Notes under the pieces: generated by a model
Databases searched by the model: none
What the model saw: the letters and a program-made list of their open reading frames with translations, nothing else
What the model was told of the DNA's origin: nothing
Made by a program: the position numbers and the translations under genes
Shown: piece by piece, positions 18,562-27,497 of the stretch
How positions within the stretch are numbered: the stretch's first letter is position 1
Layout of the letters: every line of letters begins with the position of its first letter
Assembly: GCA_030704225.1 (NCBI GenBank)
Contig: CP131915.1
Location: 3,968,001-4,032,000 of the forward strand
Origin: Kosakonia sp. H02
GTDB taxonomy: Bacteria > Pseudomonadota > Gammaproteobacteria > Enterobacterales > Enterobacteriaceae
Direction: 5' to 3'
Length of the DNA: 64,000 nucleotides

Positions 18562-19487
18562 GTATTCGCATAATCCCGCAAGATGAGCTGGAGAAGAGCG
18601 ACAAACGCACGGCGGAAGTTATTCCGCCGTTGTTATTCCCCAGACTGAAAAATCTCTATAACCGTCGCGCGGAACGTCTGCGCGAGCTTGCAGAGAGCAA
18701 TCCACTGGGTGATTACCTGCGTTTCGCTGCGCTTATCGCCCATGCGCAAGAAGTGGTGCTGTATGACCACCCTTTGCATCTCGACCTGACGGCGCGTATT
18801 AAAGAAGCCGCCGCGCAGGGCAAACCACCGCTGGACATTCACGTGCTGCCGCGCGATACGCACTGGCACAAGCTGCTGCATTCGCTGATCGCCGAACTGA
18901 AGCCGGAGATGAGCGGCCCGGCGCTGGCGGTGATCGAAAACCTGGAAAAAGCCTCTGCGCAAGAGCTGGAAGCAATGGCAAGCGCCCTGTTTGCCGCGGA
19001 TTTCACCTCCGTCAGCAGTGATAAAGCGCCCTTTATCTGGGCAGCGTTGTCGCTTTACTGGGCGCAAATGGCCAGCCTGATCCCCGGAAAAGCCCGCGCT
19101 GAATATGGTGAGCAACGCCAGTTCTGTCCGGTGTGCGGCTCAATGCCGGTCTCCAGTATGGTCCACATTGGTAGCAGCCAGGGGCTACGCTATCTGCACT
19201 GCAATCTGTGTGAAACCGAATGGCACGTCGTGCGCGTGAAATGCAGCAACTGCGAGCAAACGCGCGATCTGCACTATTGGTCACTGGATAACGAGCAGGC
19301 GGCAATCAAAGCGGAAAGCTGCGGCGACTGCGGCACTTACCTGAAAATTCTTTATCAGGAAAAAGACCCGAATGTCGAACCCGTGGCCGATGATTTGGCT
19401 TCGCTGATTCTGGATGCCCGCATGGAGCAGGAAGGTTTCGCCCGTAGCTCCATCAACCCGTTCTTATTCCCTGGCGAAGGGGAATAA
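18558..19487 (+). CDS. fdhE: Formate dehydrogenase accessory protein FdhE
   Basis: A 309-residue cytoplasmic protein, the E. coli length, needed for maturation of the membrane formate dehydrogenases. The C-terminal half carries four CxxC rubredoxin-like pairs (CPVCG, CNLCE, CSNCE, CGDCG) that bind iron. Its four-base overlap with fdoI ties it to the fdo operon. A weak hairpin (CCTTGCC...GGCAAGG) follows at about 19498-19520. Confidence 0.96.
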   Translation: MSIRIIPQDELEKSDKRTAEVIPPLLFPRLKNLYNRRAERLRELAESNPLGDYLRFAALIAHAQEVVLYDHPLHLDLTARIKEAAAQGKPPLDIHVLPRDTHWHKLLHSLIAELKPEMSGPALAVIENLEKASAQELEAMASALFAADFTSVSSDKAPFIWAALSLYWAQMASLIPGKARAEYGEQRQFCPVCGSMPVSSMVHIGSSQGLRYLHCNLCETEWHVVRVKCSNCEQTRDLHYWSLDNEQAAIKAESCGDCGTYLKILYQEKDPNVEPVADDLASLILDARMEQEGFARSSINPFLFPGEGE

Positions 19488-19653
19488 CACCGCCCAACCC
19501 TTGCCGCTTTTGGCAAGGGCTATTCCGCTCACGCACCTCATCTATTCTGCTTCCCATGGTTTTTTGCCGCGCACATTATTACCCCCCGACGTTCACATTT
19601 AACAAAAACCAGGCTATAAGAACTGGATATTTATCCAGACAAGGGAATGAAAA

Positions 19654-20565
19654 ATGGCACTGGAAAAAGGTATCGCCGGACTGGTGAACGACTTTATCGC
19701 CGCAGGGCGCCCATCCTCTCGCGCAATGAGTATTGATGACCGGCGCGCGAGTTACCTCTCCAGCACGGTGCTGGCCGGGGAAACGGAAACCCGCGTTGAG
19801 GTGGCGGATTTTACACTGGAAGACAGGGTGTTTCGTCTCTTCTCACCGCAAAACGCCAGCGGTAATCTGCCCGCTTTGATTTACTATCACGGCGGCTGCT
19901 TTGTGAGCGGCGGTTTCGAAACCCATGATAACCCATTGCGTCAGCTCGCTTTTTTAAGCGGGTGCCGGGTAATCGCCGTGCAGTACCGGCTCGCACCAGA
20001 GCACCGCTGGCCCGCCGCACATGATGACGCACAAACAGGTGCTGATCTGGTGTGGAAGAACGCAGAAAAGTTCGGTATTGACAGAAATCGCATCACGCTG
20101 GCAGGCGATAGCGCGGGTGGACATCTGGCGTTAGTTACCGCGCTACGATTAAAAGCAGCGGCGGCCTGGCAACCCGCGCAACTGATGTTGATCTACCCGA
20201 TGCTCGACGCAACGGCTTATTTCGACAGCTATACCCTTAACGGCGTGCATTATGTCATCACCCGCGACACGCTGTTATCCGGCTATGAAATGTATCTTGG
20301 GGATACCGATCGTTTGCTGCCGGATGTCAGCCCACTGTGGCGCGATGATTTTGCTGGCCTGCCGCCGGTGCACATTATCACCGCCGAGTTTGATCCGCTT
20401 TGTGACGAAGGTGAGGCGCTGTATCAGCATATGACCGAACAGGGCGTTGCCTGTACCTGTTCGCGCTATCTCGGTGTGATACACGGTTTCTTCCAGCTTG
20501 CTGGCATCAGCCGGACAGCGCAGAACGTGATTAAAGATGTCGCGGCGCGCGTTGCCTGCGCATGA
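19654..20565 (+). CDS. Alpha/beta hydrolase, hormone-sensitive-lipase type esterase
   Basis: A 303-residue cytoplasmic esterase. It has the oxyanion-hole motif YYHGGC (near residue 77; the usual form is HGGG), the nucleophile elbow GDSAGG (Ser near 152), the acid AEFDPLCDEG and the His in VIHGFF near the C terminus, so the triad is complete. This family hydrolyses short acyl esters; E. coli Aes is a relative. It has its own leader of about 165 bases with a TATAAG-like box and a ribosome site GGGAATG. I know no counterpart at this position in K-12. Confidence 0.85.
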   Translation: MALEKGIAGLVNDFIAAGRPSSRAMSIDDRRASYLSSTVLAGETETRVEVADFTLEDRVFRLFSPQNASGNLPALIYYHGGCFVSGGFETHDNPLRQLAFLSGCRVIAVQYRLAPEHRWPAAHDDAQTGADLVWKNAEKFGIDRNRITLAGDSAGGHLALVTALRLKAAAAWQPAQLMLIYPMLDATAYFDSYTLNGVHYVITRDTLLSGYEMYLGDTDRLLPDVSPLWRDDFAGLPPVHIITAEFDPLCDEGEALYQHMTEQGVACTCSRYLGVIHGFFQLAGISRTAQNVIKDVAARVACA

Positions 20566-20591
20566 AAAGAGGAGAGCCGGCGCGTAGTCGG

Positions 20592-21581
20592 CTACTCTTC
20601 TTCGTTGCCGCCCTCTTCAAACGAACCGAAGGGTTTTGCTGGCAGAACAATATAGATGCCTTCGAAAATCGCGCCATGCTTATCATCGCCAAACAGCTCG
20701 ACCTGAAGCTGTACGCGCGCTTTTCGCCCACGCGCCAGGCGATCGAGATCGCCACTTAGCGAACCAAGATCGGCAATCGCGCTCGGTTTACCCGTGATTG
20801 GCGTGCTATAGCGGATATGTGCGTCGGCAAGAATAATGGTGCCGCCAAGATGGCGTTCGCGCAGCATCAACCAGATAAGGCCCCAGCCTGTCAGCGTCGC
20901 CAGTGAAAACAGGCTACCGGCAAACAGCGTGTGGTGCGGATTCTGGTTGCCAGTCTCCGGCATGGTGGTAATAAATTTCTGCCCGGTGTACTGCTGAATA
21001 CGCACGCCCATCTTTTCGCTCAGCGGAATATGCTGATACCAGGCCTGCTGCAACTGCCCGCACCAGTCGCCGCGATGGAGAATGTCATCCAGCGAGGCAA
21101 TAGGTTTGATCATCAAAAAATGGCGTATCGGCGTGGTTTGCGGCGCGGTGATTTCGCCTTCATTGATAAACCCAAGCTTGGCGAAAAAGGCCACGGCGTC
21201 TTCGCGGGCGCTACAGGTCACGCGTTTCACCCCTTCCTGGCGCGCAACGGATTCCAGCGTCATCGCCATTAATGTGCCCAGACCTTTATCCTGCACAGAA
21301 GGGTGCACCGCCATAAAACGGATCGAGCCTTCGTTATCGGCATTGATATAGAGCCGCCCCACGGCCACGAGATTTCCCTCTTCATCGACAACCATCTGGT
21401 GATGCGCCATGGCATCCCAGGCATCGCGCTCGGAACCTTGTGGTTGGTGCAGCGGTTTACGCAGCATTTCCCAGCGGAACTGGTAATAGAGTTCTAACTC
21501 TTCTTCCGTTTGCGGTACGCGAAGGTGATACATAGCTGCACTCTCTCTTGTAACCCGGGGCCACGTCGCAAGCTGGCTCAT
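20592..21581 (-). CDS. fabY: Fatty acid biosynthesis protein FabY (GNAT plus hotdog)
   Basis: A 329-residue orthologue of E. coli FabY (YiiD), same length. The N-terminal half (about 15-155) is a GNAT acetyltransferase domain (RFMAVHPSVQDKGLGTLMA) and the C-terminal half a hotdog domain (about 180-325, NPHHTLFAGSLFSLATLTGW). FabY contributes to initiation of fatty acid synthesis independently of FabH, by supplying acetoacetyl-ACP. It is the last gene of a minus-strand operon yihX-yihY-dtd-fabY, overlapping dtd by four bases. Confidence 0.94.
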   Translation of the reverse strand: MSQLATWPRVTRESAAMYHLRVPQTEEELELYYQFRWEMLRKPLHQPQGSERDAWDAMAHHQMVVDEEGNLVAVGRLYINADNEGSIRFMAVHPSVQDKGLGTLMAMTLESVARQEGVKRVTCSAREDAVAFFAKLGFINEGEITAPQTTPIRHFLMIKPIASLDDILHRGDWCGQLQQAWYQHIPLSEKMGVRIQQYTGQKFITTMPETGNQNPHHTLFAGSLFSLATLTGWGLIWLMLRERHLGGTIILADAHIRYSTPITGKPSAIADLGSLSGDLDRLARGRKARVQLQVELFGDDKHGAIFEGIYIVLPAKPFGSFEEGGNEEE

Positions 21582-22015
21582 ACCTGCAACCAGAAGGTGA
21601 CAGGACCGTCATTGACCAGCGAAACCTGCATATCAGCGGCGAAGCGCCCGGTTTGTGTTTCCATCTGCTGGCTGCGGCATCGTTCGACAAAATAGTCGTA
21701 CAGCGCTTCGGCTTTTTCCGGGGCGGCTCCTCGTGAGAACCCCGGACGCATGCCGCGCTCTGTATCCGCCGCCAGCGTAAACTGCGATACCACCAGCACG
21801 CTCCCACCGGCTTGCTGGACGTTAAGATTCATCTTTCCATCGGCATCACTAAAAATACGGTACCCCAGCACGCGTTCGCACAGGCGGTTCGCTTTTTGTT
21901 CATCGTCATCCTTTTCGACCCCTAACAACACCAAAAGTCCCGGGCCGATTTCACCCGTCACGTCCCCCGCCACGCTAACGCTCGCACGGGCAACGCGTTG
22001 AATTAATGCAATCAT
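21578..22015 (-). CDS. dtd: D-aminoacyl-tRNA deacylase
   Basis: A 145-residue DTD-family editing enzyme that removes D-amino acids wrongly attached to tRNA. The first conserved patch is VVSQFTLAADTERGMRPGF and the second, near the end, is VSLVNDGPVTFWLQV with the family Gly-cisPro signature GP. Length matches E. coli. It overlaps both neighbours by four bases, giving a tightly coupled operon. Confidence 0.96.
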   Translation of the reverse strand: MIALIQRVARASVSVAGDVTGEIGPGLLVLLGVEKDDDEQKANRLCERVLGYRIFSDADGKMNLNVQQAGGSVLVVSQFTLAADTERGMRPGFSRGAAPEKAEALYDYFVERCRSQQMETQTGRFAADMQVSLVNDGPVTFWLQV

Positions 22016-22884
22016 GGTTGGCTTACTTCTTCTTGTTGTGCTGCTTCTTTGAGTTTGCGGTAGTCACCGAGAGTGACAGTAATTTCCGCGCCAAGCAAGA
22101 CGATACACCAGGTCCAGTAGACCCAGAGAAACAGAATCGGGATGACAGCCAGCACGCCATAAATCAACTGATAAGAAGGAAAGGTGGTGATATATAAAGC
22201 AAAACCTTTTTTACCGAGTTCGAAAAGCACCGCCGCCACAAACGCGCCGAGGATAGCATCCCGGTTCGGCACTCGCGTGGTGGGGACGATACTGTACAGC
22301 AACCAAAACGAGAGCCAGGAGAGGATCAGCGGGAATATCCGCAGCACATCATCAATCATGCTATTCAATTCGCTGGCCCAGCGCAGCGACAGCAAATAGG
22401 AGCTGATCGCCAGGCTCGCCCCGGCCAGCAACGGACCAAGCGTGAGGATCATCCAGTAAACCGCAAACGAGTAAACATGGGGACGCACGCGGGTACTGCG
22501 CCAGATGGTATTCAGCGCGCTATCGATGGAGTACATCAGCAGGAGCGAGGTCACAATCAGCCCGCACGCGCCGACCGCCGTCATTTTGGTGGAGTTGGCG
22601 ACGAACTGCTCAATGTAGTTCTGGATAACATCCCCGGTGGTGGGAATGAAATTGGCGAAAATGAAGTGACGCAGCTGAACGCTAATATCAGAAAACATCG
22701 GAAAAACGGCGAATAGCGCAAATACCACGGCGATCAGCGGCACCAGCGAGAGCAATGAGACGTAGGCGAGGTTACCCGCCAGCGTCGTCATATTGTCTTC
22801 GTTAATATGCCGCCAGAGCAATTTCAGCCACGCCCGTAACGGACGTGTATGTTGCTGCGCGGTATGTTTTACGTTTTTTAGCAT
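22012..22884 (-). CDS. yihY: YihY/BrkB family inner-membrane protein
   Basis: A 290-residue protein with about six membrane helices, matching E. coli YihY (formerly annotated as RNase BN in error). Family patterns visible: NLAYVSLLSLVPLIAVVFALF early and LLYSIVPTTRVPNRDAILGA in the middle. The biochemical function is not established. It overlaps dtd by four bases and yihX by seven. Confidence 0.93.
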   Translation of the reverse strand: MLKNVKHTAQQHTRPLRAWLKLLWRHINEDNMTTLAGNLAYVSLLSLVPLIAVVFALFAVFPMFSDISVQLRHFIFANFIPTTGDVIQNYIEQFVANSTKMTAVGACGLIVTSLLLMYSIDSALNTIWRSTRVRPHVYSFAVYWMILTLGPLLAGASLAISSYLLSLRWASELNSMIDDVLRIFPLILSWLSFWLLYSIVPTTRVPNRDAILGAFVAAVLFELGKKGFALYITTFPSYQLIYGVLAVIPILFLWVYWTWCIVLLGAEITVTLGDYRKLKEAAQQEEVSQP

Positions 22885-23477
22885 AACTGCTTCGAAAAAT
22901 AGTCCGGGATGGTCGCCTTGCTTGTCACTAGAATGGCGGTGATCCCTAACTGGTTTGCACCCGCGATATTGTCGGCATTGTCGTCGAAAAAGACGGCATC
23001 TGCGGCTGAAAACCCTTCCTGCGCCAGAACTTGCTGATAAATACGCGCTTCCGGTTTACGCATTCCCATATCTTGTGAAAGATAAATATGGTCAGCGGCA
23101 GCACGGATTTCCGGGTATTGTTCCGGCCAGAACGTAGTGTGCAGGCGGTTGGTATTCGATAGCACCACTACACGATGTCCTTGCTCGCGCAGTTTATGCA
23201 TGATGTCGATAACGTCCGGGCGCAGCGCAACAAATACCGCCTGCCAGCCCGTGGAGAATTGCTCATAGCTCAGCGGCAATTCCAACTCTTCACACAGGGC
23301 TTTAGCGAACTCTTCATCGCTGATTTCTCCGCGCTCATGCAGGTGAAACGGCTCGCCCATCGCGAAATTCTGTTTTAAGGTCGCCAACGGCACACGACTG
23401 AAATCGCTCCAGGCACCCAACACCCGGTTAAAGTCGATGTCGATAATCACGTTACCTAAATCAAAGATATAGAGCAT
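22878..23477 (-). CDS. yihX: HAD phosphatase, alpha-D-glucose-1-phosphate phosphatase
   Basis: A 199-residue HAD-superfamily phosphatase orthologous to E. coli YihX, which releases glucose from glucose-1-phosphate. Motif I is FDLGNVIIDID at the N terminus, motif II VVLSNTN, and motif III/IV KPEAR...FFDDNADN. I start at the ATG at 23477 (MLYIFDLG) because GGAGAGGGAA stands just before it; an upstream start at 23498 would add seven residues that E. coli lacks. Confidence 0.94.
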   Translation of the reverse strand: MLYIFDLGNVIIDIDFNRVLGAWSDFSRVPLATLKQNFAMGEPFHLHERGEISDEEFAKALCEELELPLSYEQFSTGWQAVFVALRPDVIDIMHKLREQGHRVVVLSNTNRLHTTFWPEQYPEIRAAADHIYLSQDMGMRKPEARIYQQVLAQEGFSAADAVFFDDNADNIAGANQLGITAILVTSKATIPDYFSKQLC

Positions 23478-23569
23478 TTCCCTCTCCTTGCCTGCCATGG
23501 AGAGTTAACTGTAGCGGGAAAGTGCTGAATTGAATAGCTGACCGCCTCACGCGCAGAAGCGACAGCCAT

Positions 23570-23600
23570 AAAAAAAGCCGCTGATAATCAGCGGCTTTTT
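23570..23600 (-). terminator. Rho-independent terminator of typA (bidirectional form)
   Basis: Perfect stem AGCCGCTGA/TCAGCGGCT with a three-base loop TAA, flanked by A7 on one side and T5 on the other. It lies 20 bases past the typA stop and can serve either strand. Confidence 0.9.
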
Positions 23601-23619
23601 CATAGATTGAAAGAATATA

Positions 23620-25443
23620 TTATTCTTCTTTCGCACCACGCATTGCGCGTTTACGGTCGTTCTCGGTCAGATAACGTTTACGAATACGAATGGACTGAGG
23701 CGTTACCTCTACCAGTTCGTCATCATCAATGAACTCCAGCGCTTGTTCCAGCGTCATCTTGATCGGCGGAACCAGAACCGTTGCTTCGTCCGTACCGGAC
23801 GCACGCATGTTGGTCAGTTTTTTACCGGTCAGGCAGTTTACTGTCAGGTCGTTAGAACGGCTGTGAATACCGATGATCTGGCCTTCATAAACTTCCGCAC
23901 CGTGACCCAAGAACAGCTTACCGCGATCCTGCAAACCGAACAGCGCGAACGCAACCGCTTTACCCTGACCGTTGGAGATCAGTACGCCGTTGTTACGCTG
24001 GCCCACTTCGCCCGGACGGATATCGTCGTAGTGGCTGAAGGTGGAGTACAGCAGGCCGGTACCGGAGGTCATGGTCATGAACTCAGAACGGAAGCCGATC
24101 AGGCCACGGCTTGGGATCACGTAGTCAAGACGTACGCGGCCTTTGCCGTCCGGATTCATGTTTTTCAGGTCGCCTTTACGCTCGCCCAGCGCCTGCATCA
24201 CAGAACCCTGGTGCTGCTCTTCAACGTCCAGCGTTACGTTCTCAAACGGCTCTTGTTTGCGGCCGTCGATTTCGCGGAAGATAACTTTCGGACGGGAAAC
24301 CGCCATTTCGAAACCTTCACGACGCATGTTCTCAATCAGAACAGACAGGTGCAGTTCACCACGACCAGACACGCGGAAGGCATCAGCGTCTTCGGTTTCT
24401 TCAACGCGCAGCGCAACGTTGTGCACCAGCTCTTTGTTCAGGCGGTCAAGGATCTGACGAGAGGTAACGTATTTACCTTCTTTGCCACAGAACGGAGAGG
24501 TGTTGACGTTGAAGAACATAGTTACGGTCGGTTCATCAACAGAGAGTGCCGGCAGCGCTTCAACATTCTGCGGATCGCAGATGGTGTCGGAGATGTTCAG
24601 CTCGCCAAGACCGGTGATAGCGATGATATCACCCGCTTCTGCGATGTCGCTCTCGATACGCTCCAGCCCCAGGTGCGTCAGTACTTTACCGACTTTACCG
24701 TTACGGGTTTTGCCTTCGCTATCGATGATAGTAACCTGCTGGTTCGGCTTCACTTTACCGCGCTTGATACGACCAATGCCGATTACGCCAACGTAGTTGT
24801 TGTAATCAAGCTGGGAGACCTGCATTTGCAGCGTCCCGTCGAGATCAACATTTGGCGCCGGTACATGGTCAACAATCGCCTGATACAGCGGGGTCATGTC
24901 TTCCGCCATATCTTCGTGGTCCAGACCCGCGATACCGTTCAGCGCAGAAGCGTAAACGATCGGGAAGTCCAGCTGCTCGTCGGTCGCGTCGAGGTTAACG
25001 AACAGGTCGAACACCTGATCAACAACCCAGTCAGGACGCGCGCCAGGACGGTCAACTTTGTTGATTACCACAATCGGTTTCAGGCCATGGGCAAATGCTT
25101 TTTTGGTCACGAAGCGCGTCTGCGGCATCGGGCCGTCAAATGCGTCAACCACCAGCAGCACGGAATCGACCATGGACATTACACGCTCAACTTCACCACC
25201 GAAGTCGGCGTGCCCTGGGGTATCAACGATGTTGATACGGTAATCATTCCATTTGATAGCGGTGTTTTTCGCGAGGATGGTAATCCCACGCTCTTTCTCC
25301 AAATCGTTGGAGTCCATCACACGCTCTTGTGTTTCAGCACGTTCGTCGAACGTACCGGATTGCTGTAGCAGCTTGTCAACCAGGGTCGTTTTACCATGGT
25401 CAACGTGAGCAATGATGGCGATGTTACGCAGATTTTCGATCAC
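23620..25443 (-). CDS. typA: Translational GTPase TypA/BipA
   Basis: A 607-residue ribosome-binding GTPase of the EF-G-like class. P-loop AHVDHGKTTL near residue 14, switch II DTPGHADFGGEVERVM, base recognition NKVDRPGARPDW, then beta-barrel and EF-G-like domains, and a C-terminal domain unique to BipA with RRGAKEE-type basic end (RKRYLTENDRKRAM). It helps 50S assembly, especially in the cold, and is needed under stress. It is divergent from glnA as in E. coli. Confidence 0.97.
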   Translation of the reverse strand: MIENLRNIAIIAHVDHGKTTLVDKLLQQSGTFDERAETQERVMDSNDLEKERGITILAKNTAIKWNDYRINIVDTPGHADFGGEVERVMSMVDSVLLVVDAFDGPMPQTRFVTKKAFAHGLKPIVVINKVDRPGARPDWVVDQVFDLFVNLDATDEQLDFPIVYASALNGIAGLDHEDMAEDMTPLYQAIVDHVPAPNVDLDGTLQMQVSQLDYNNYVGVIGIGRIKRGKVKPNQQVTIIDSEGKTRNGKVGKVLTHLGLERIESDIAEAGDIIAITGLGELNISDTICDPQNVEALPALSVDEPTVTMFFNVNTSPFCGKEGKYVTSRQILDRLNKELVHNVALRVEETEDADAFRVSGRGELHLSVLIENMRREGFEMAVSRPKVIFREIDGRKQEPFENVTLDVEEQHQGSVMQALGERKGDLKNMNPDGKGRVRLDYVIPSRGLIGFRSEFMTMTSGTGLLYSTFSHYDDIRPGEVGQRNNGVLISNGQGKAVAFALFGLQDRGKLFLGHGAEVYEGQIIGIHSRSNDLTVNCLTGKKLTNMRASGTDEATVLVPPIKMTLEQALEFIDDDELVEVTPQSIRIRKRYLTENDRKRAMRGAKEE

Positions 25444-25549
25444 AACTTTGCCTCAGGCATTAGAAATAGCGCGTTATTGTACACGTATTAATCGAAGGAC
25501 TAAACAGGATCACAAACATCCTCCGCAAACAAGTATTGCAGAGTTGCTT

Positions 25550-25565
25550 TGTGATCGCTTTCACG
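25550..25565 (+). promoter_or_regulatory. CRP site upstream of glnA
   Basis: TGTGATCGCTTTCACG agrees with the CRP consensus at nine of ten conserved positions. In E. coli CRP activates the upstream sigma-70 promoter glnAp1; the distance to the NtrC sites here is comparable. Confidence 0.7.
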
Positions 25566-25594
25566 GAGCGTGAAAAGGGGCAATTAACGAAAAT

Positions 25595-25643
25595 TGCACC
25601 AATACGGTGCTCTATGTTCACATAAGAGCACTATATTGGTGCA
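25595..25643 (+). promoter_or_regulatory. Two strong NtrC enhancer sites of glnA
   Basis: Site 1 is TGCACCAATACGGTGCT (25595-25611) and site 2 GCACTATATTGGTGCA (25628-25643). Their centres lie about 140 and 108 bases upstream of the predicted sigma-54 start, matching E. coli glnAp2. Weaker half-sites (ATGGTGCA, TTGCACTA) follow at about 25654-25676. NtrC-P bound here loops to the polymerase when nitrogen is short. Confidence 0.88.
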
Positions 25644-25715
25644 ACATAACCATCATGGTGCAGCCCTTTTGCACTATGCCGAGCATAATAACGCCTTTTT
25701 AGGGTGATTTAAAAG

Positions 25716-25732
25716 TTGGCATAGATTTCGCT
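25716..25732 (+). promoter_or_regulatory. Sigma-54 promoter glnAp2
   Basis: TTGGCATAGATTTCGCT has the invariant -24 GG (25718-25719) and -12 GC (25730-25731) with ten bases between them. It is almost the E. coli glnAp2 sequence. Start of transcription is predicted near 25743, giving a leader of about 80 bases with ribosome site GGGAGAG. Confidence 0.88.
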
Positions 25733-25823
25733 TATCCATTGTACGGCAACTACGCCACGTTTACGTAGTAATTAGAAGACCTCGTTACCACGACGACAAT
25801 GACCATTCCGGGAGAGTTTAAGT

Positions 25824-27233
25824 ATGTCCGCTGAACACGTTTTGACGATGCTGAATGAGCACGAAGTGAAGTTTGTTGATTTGCGCTTCACAGATACCAA
25901 AGGTAAAGAACAGCACGTCACTATCCCAGCCCATCAGGTAAACGCCGACTTCTTCGAAGAAGGTAAAATGTTTGATGGTTCTTCGATTGGTGGCTGGAAA
26001 GGCATCAACGAATCCGACATGGTGCTGATGCCGGACGCAACTACCGCTGTCATTGACCCGTTCTACGAAGAGTCTACGCTGATTATCCGCTGCGATATCC
26101 TCGAACCAGGTACCATGCAGGGCTACGATCGTGACCCGCGTTCCATCGCCAAACGTGCTGAAGAGTATCTGCGCTCTACCGGTCTTGCAGACACCGTTCT
26201 GTTTGGGCCAGAGCCGGAATTCTTCCTGTTTGACGACGTGCGTTTCGGCAGCTCCATTTCCGGTTCCAGCGTGGCTATCGACGATATCGAAGGCGCATGG
26301 AACACCACCACCAAATACGAAGGTGGTAACAAAGGTCACCGTCCGGCAGTAAAAGGCGGTTACTTCCCGGTTCCGCCGGTTGATTCCTCCCAGGATCTGC
26401 GTTCCACCATGTGTCTGGTGATGGAAGAGATGGGCCTGGTTGTTGAAGCTCACCACCACGAAGTGGCAACTGCGGGTCAGAACGAAGTGGCAACCCGCTT
26501 CAACACCATGACCAAAAAAGCGGACGAAATTCAGATTTACAAATATGTGGTACATAACGTTGCGCACCGCTTCGGCAAAACCGCGACCTTTATGCCGAAA
26601 CCGATGTTCGGTGATAACGGTTCCGGTATGCACTGCCATATGTCTCTGTCCAAGAACGGTACCAACCTGTTCTCTGGCGACAAATATGCTGGCCTGTCTG
26701 AAATGGCGCTGTACTACATTGGCGGCGTAATCAAACACGCTAAAGCGATCAACGCCCTGTCTAACCCGACCACCAACTCTTATAAGCGTCTGGTCCCGGG
26801 TTACGAAGCGCCGGTCATGCTGGCTTACTCTGCACGTAACCGTTCTGCTTCTATTCGTATCCCGGTTGTGGCTTCTCCGAAAGCACGTCGTATCGAAGTG
26901 CGTTTCCCGGACCCGGCCGCTAACCCGTACCTGTGCTTTGCTGCGCTGATGATGGCTGGTCTGGATGGTATTAAGAACAAAATCCACCCGGGCGAAGCAA
27001 TGGACAAAAACCTGTATGACCTGCCGGCTGAAGAAGCGAAAGAGATCCCGCAGGTTGCAGGCTCTCTGGAAGAAGCGCTTAACGCGCTGGACGCTGACCG
27101 CGAGTTCCTGACCGCAGGTGGCGTATTCACCAATGACGCTATCGATGCTTACATCGCCCTGCGTATTGAAGAAAACGACCGCGTTCGCATGACGCCGCAC
27201 CCGGTAGAGTTCGAACTGTATTACAGCGTTTAA
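25824..27233 (+). CDS. glnA: Glutamine synthetase (type I, adenylylated)
   Basis: A 469-residue dodecameric enzyme making glutamine from glutamate, ammonia and ATP. Signatures: FDGSSIGGWKGI (residues about 51-62), the ATP-binding KPMFGDNGSGMHCH near 258, and the adenylylation site NLYDLP with Tyr near 397, so it is regulated by GlnE. Length equals E. coli. The upstream region has CRP, NtrC and sigma-54 sites; glnL and glnG follow, with an attenuating terminator between glnA and glnL. Confidence 0.98.
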   Translation: MSAEHVLTMLNEHEVKFVDLRFTDTKGKEQHVTIPAHQVNADFFEEGKMFDGSSIGGWKGINESDMVLMPDATTAVIDPFYEESTLIIRCDILEPGTMQGYDRDPRSIAKRAEEYLRSTGLADTVLFGPEPEFFLFDDVRFGSSISGSSVAIDDIEGAWNTTTKYEGGNKGHRPAVKGGYFPVPPVDSSQDLRSTMCLVMEEMGLVVEAHHHEVATAGQNEVATRFNTMTKKADEIQIYKYVVHNVAHRFGKTATFMPKPMFGDNGSGMHCHMSLSKNGTNLFSGDKYAGLSEMALYYIGGVIKHAKAINALSNPTTNSYKRLVPGYEAPVMLAYSARNRSASIRIPVVASPKARRIEVRFPDPAANPYLCFAALMMAGLDGIKNKIHPGEAMDKNLYDLPAEEAKEIPQVAGSLEEALNALDADREFLTAGGVFTNDAIDAYIALRIEENDRVRMTPHPVEFELYYSV

Positions 27234-27241
27234 TAAATTTA

Positions 27242-27366
27242 ATACTCGGCGGATTTCTTGTCGTAGCAAGGCGGCAACTGAGCGAATCCCCGGGAGCATA
27301 GATAACTATGTGACCGGGGTGAGCGAAGGCAGCCAACGTAGCGACGGCGAGAAAGAGGCCAGAGGA
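27242..27366. repeat. Diverged ERIC-like repeat in the glnA 3' untranslated region
   Basis: About 125 bases resembling ERIC/IRU elements: GCAAGGCGGCAA, GCGAATCCCCGGGAGC, a central palindrome, GTGACCGGGGTGAGCGAA and GCAGCCAACG, in that order. It is inverted relative to the two better copies at 47.6 and 54.1 kb. The right end is degenerate. It lies between the glnA stop and the intergenic terminator, so it is transcribed with glnA. Confidence 0.7.
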
Positions 27367-27386
27367 TTTGTTGTCGTGGAATTTTG

Positions 27387-27410
27387 GCCCGTCGAAAGAT
27401 GGGCTTTTTT
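27387..27410 (+). terminator. Rho-independent terminator between glnA and glnL
   Basis: Stem GCCCGTC/GATGGGC with a GAAA loop and six T. In E. coli a leaky terminator here lets some glnAp2 transcripts continue into glnLG. Confidence 0.88.
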
Positions 27411-27460
27411 CTCCACCAACAACCTGATCTAACGCGCTTTTTCCTTATAAAAAGCTATAC

Positions 27461-27477
27461 TGCACTAAATTGGTGCA
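27461..27477 (+). promoter_or_regulatory. NtrC operator at the glnL promoter
   Basis: TGCACTAAATTGGTGCA is a near-perfect NtrC palindrome. It overlaps the end of a TATACT -10 box (27456-27461), so bound NtrC would repress glnLp, as known in E. coli. The glnL ATG is 20 bases further. Confidence 0.85.
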
Positions 27478-27497
27478 TATCTCCGGGAGACTGCTAA

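Noticed and set aside
20566..20591. Terminator between the esterase gene and fabY
   Set aside because: Short imperfect inverted repeat (GCCGGCG.../GTCGGC) with no T tract on either strand.
23743..25368. 541-codon open frame antisense to typA
   Set aside because: Mirror of codon bias in a highly expressed gene; typA is intact on the other strand and the antisense product has no recognisable motif.
25818..27299. 493-codon open frame antisense to glnA
   Set aside because: Same effect; it also spans the ERIC-like repeat and has no domain.
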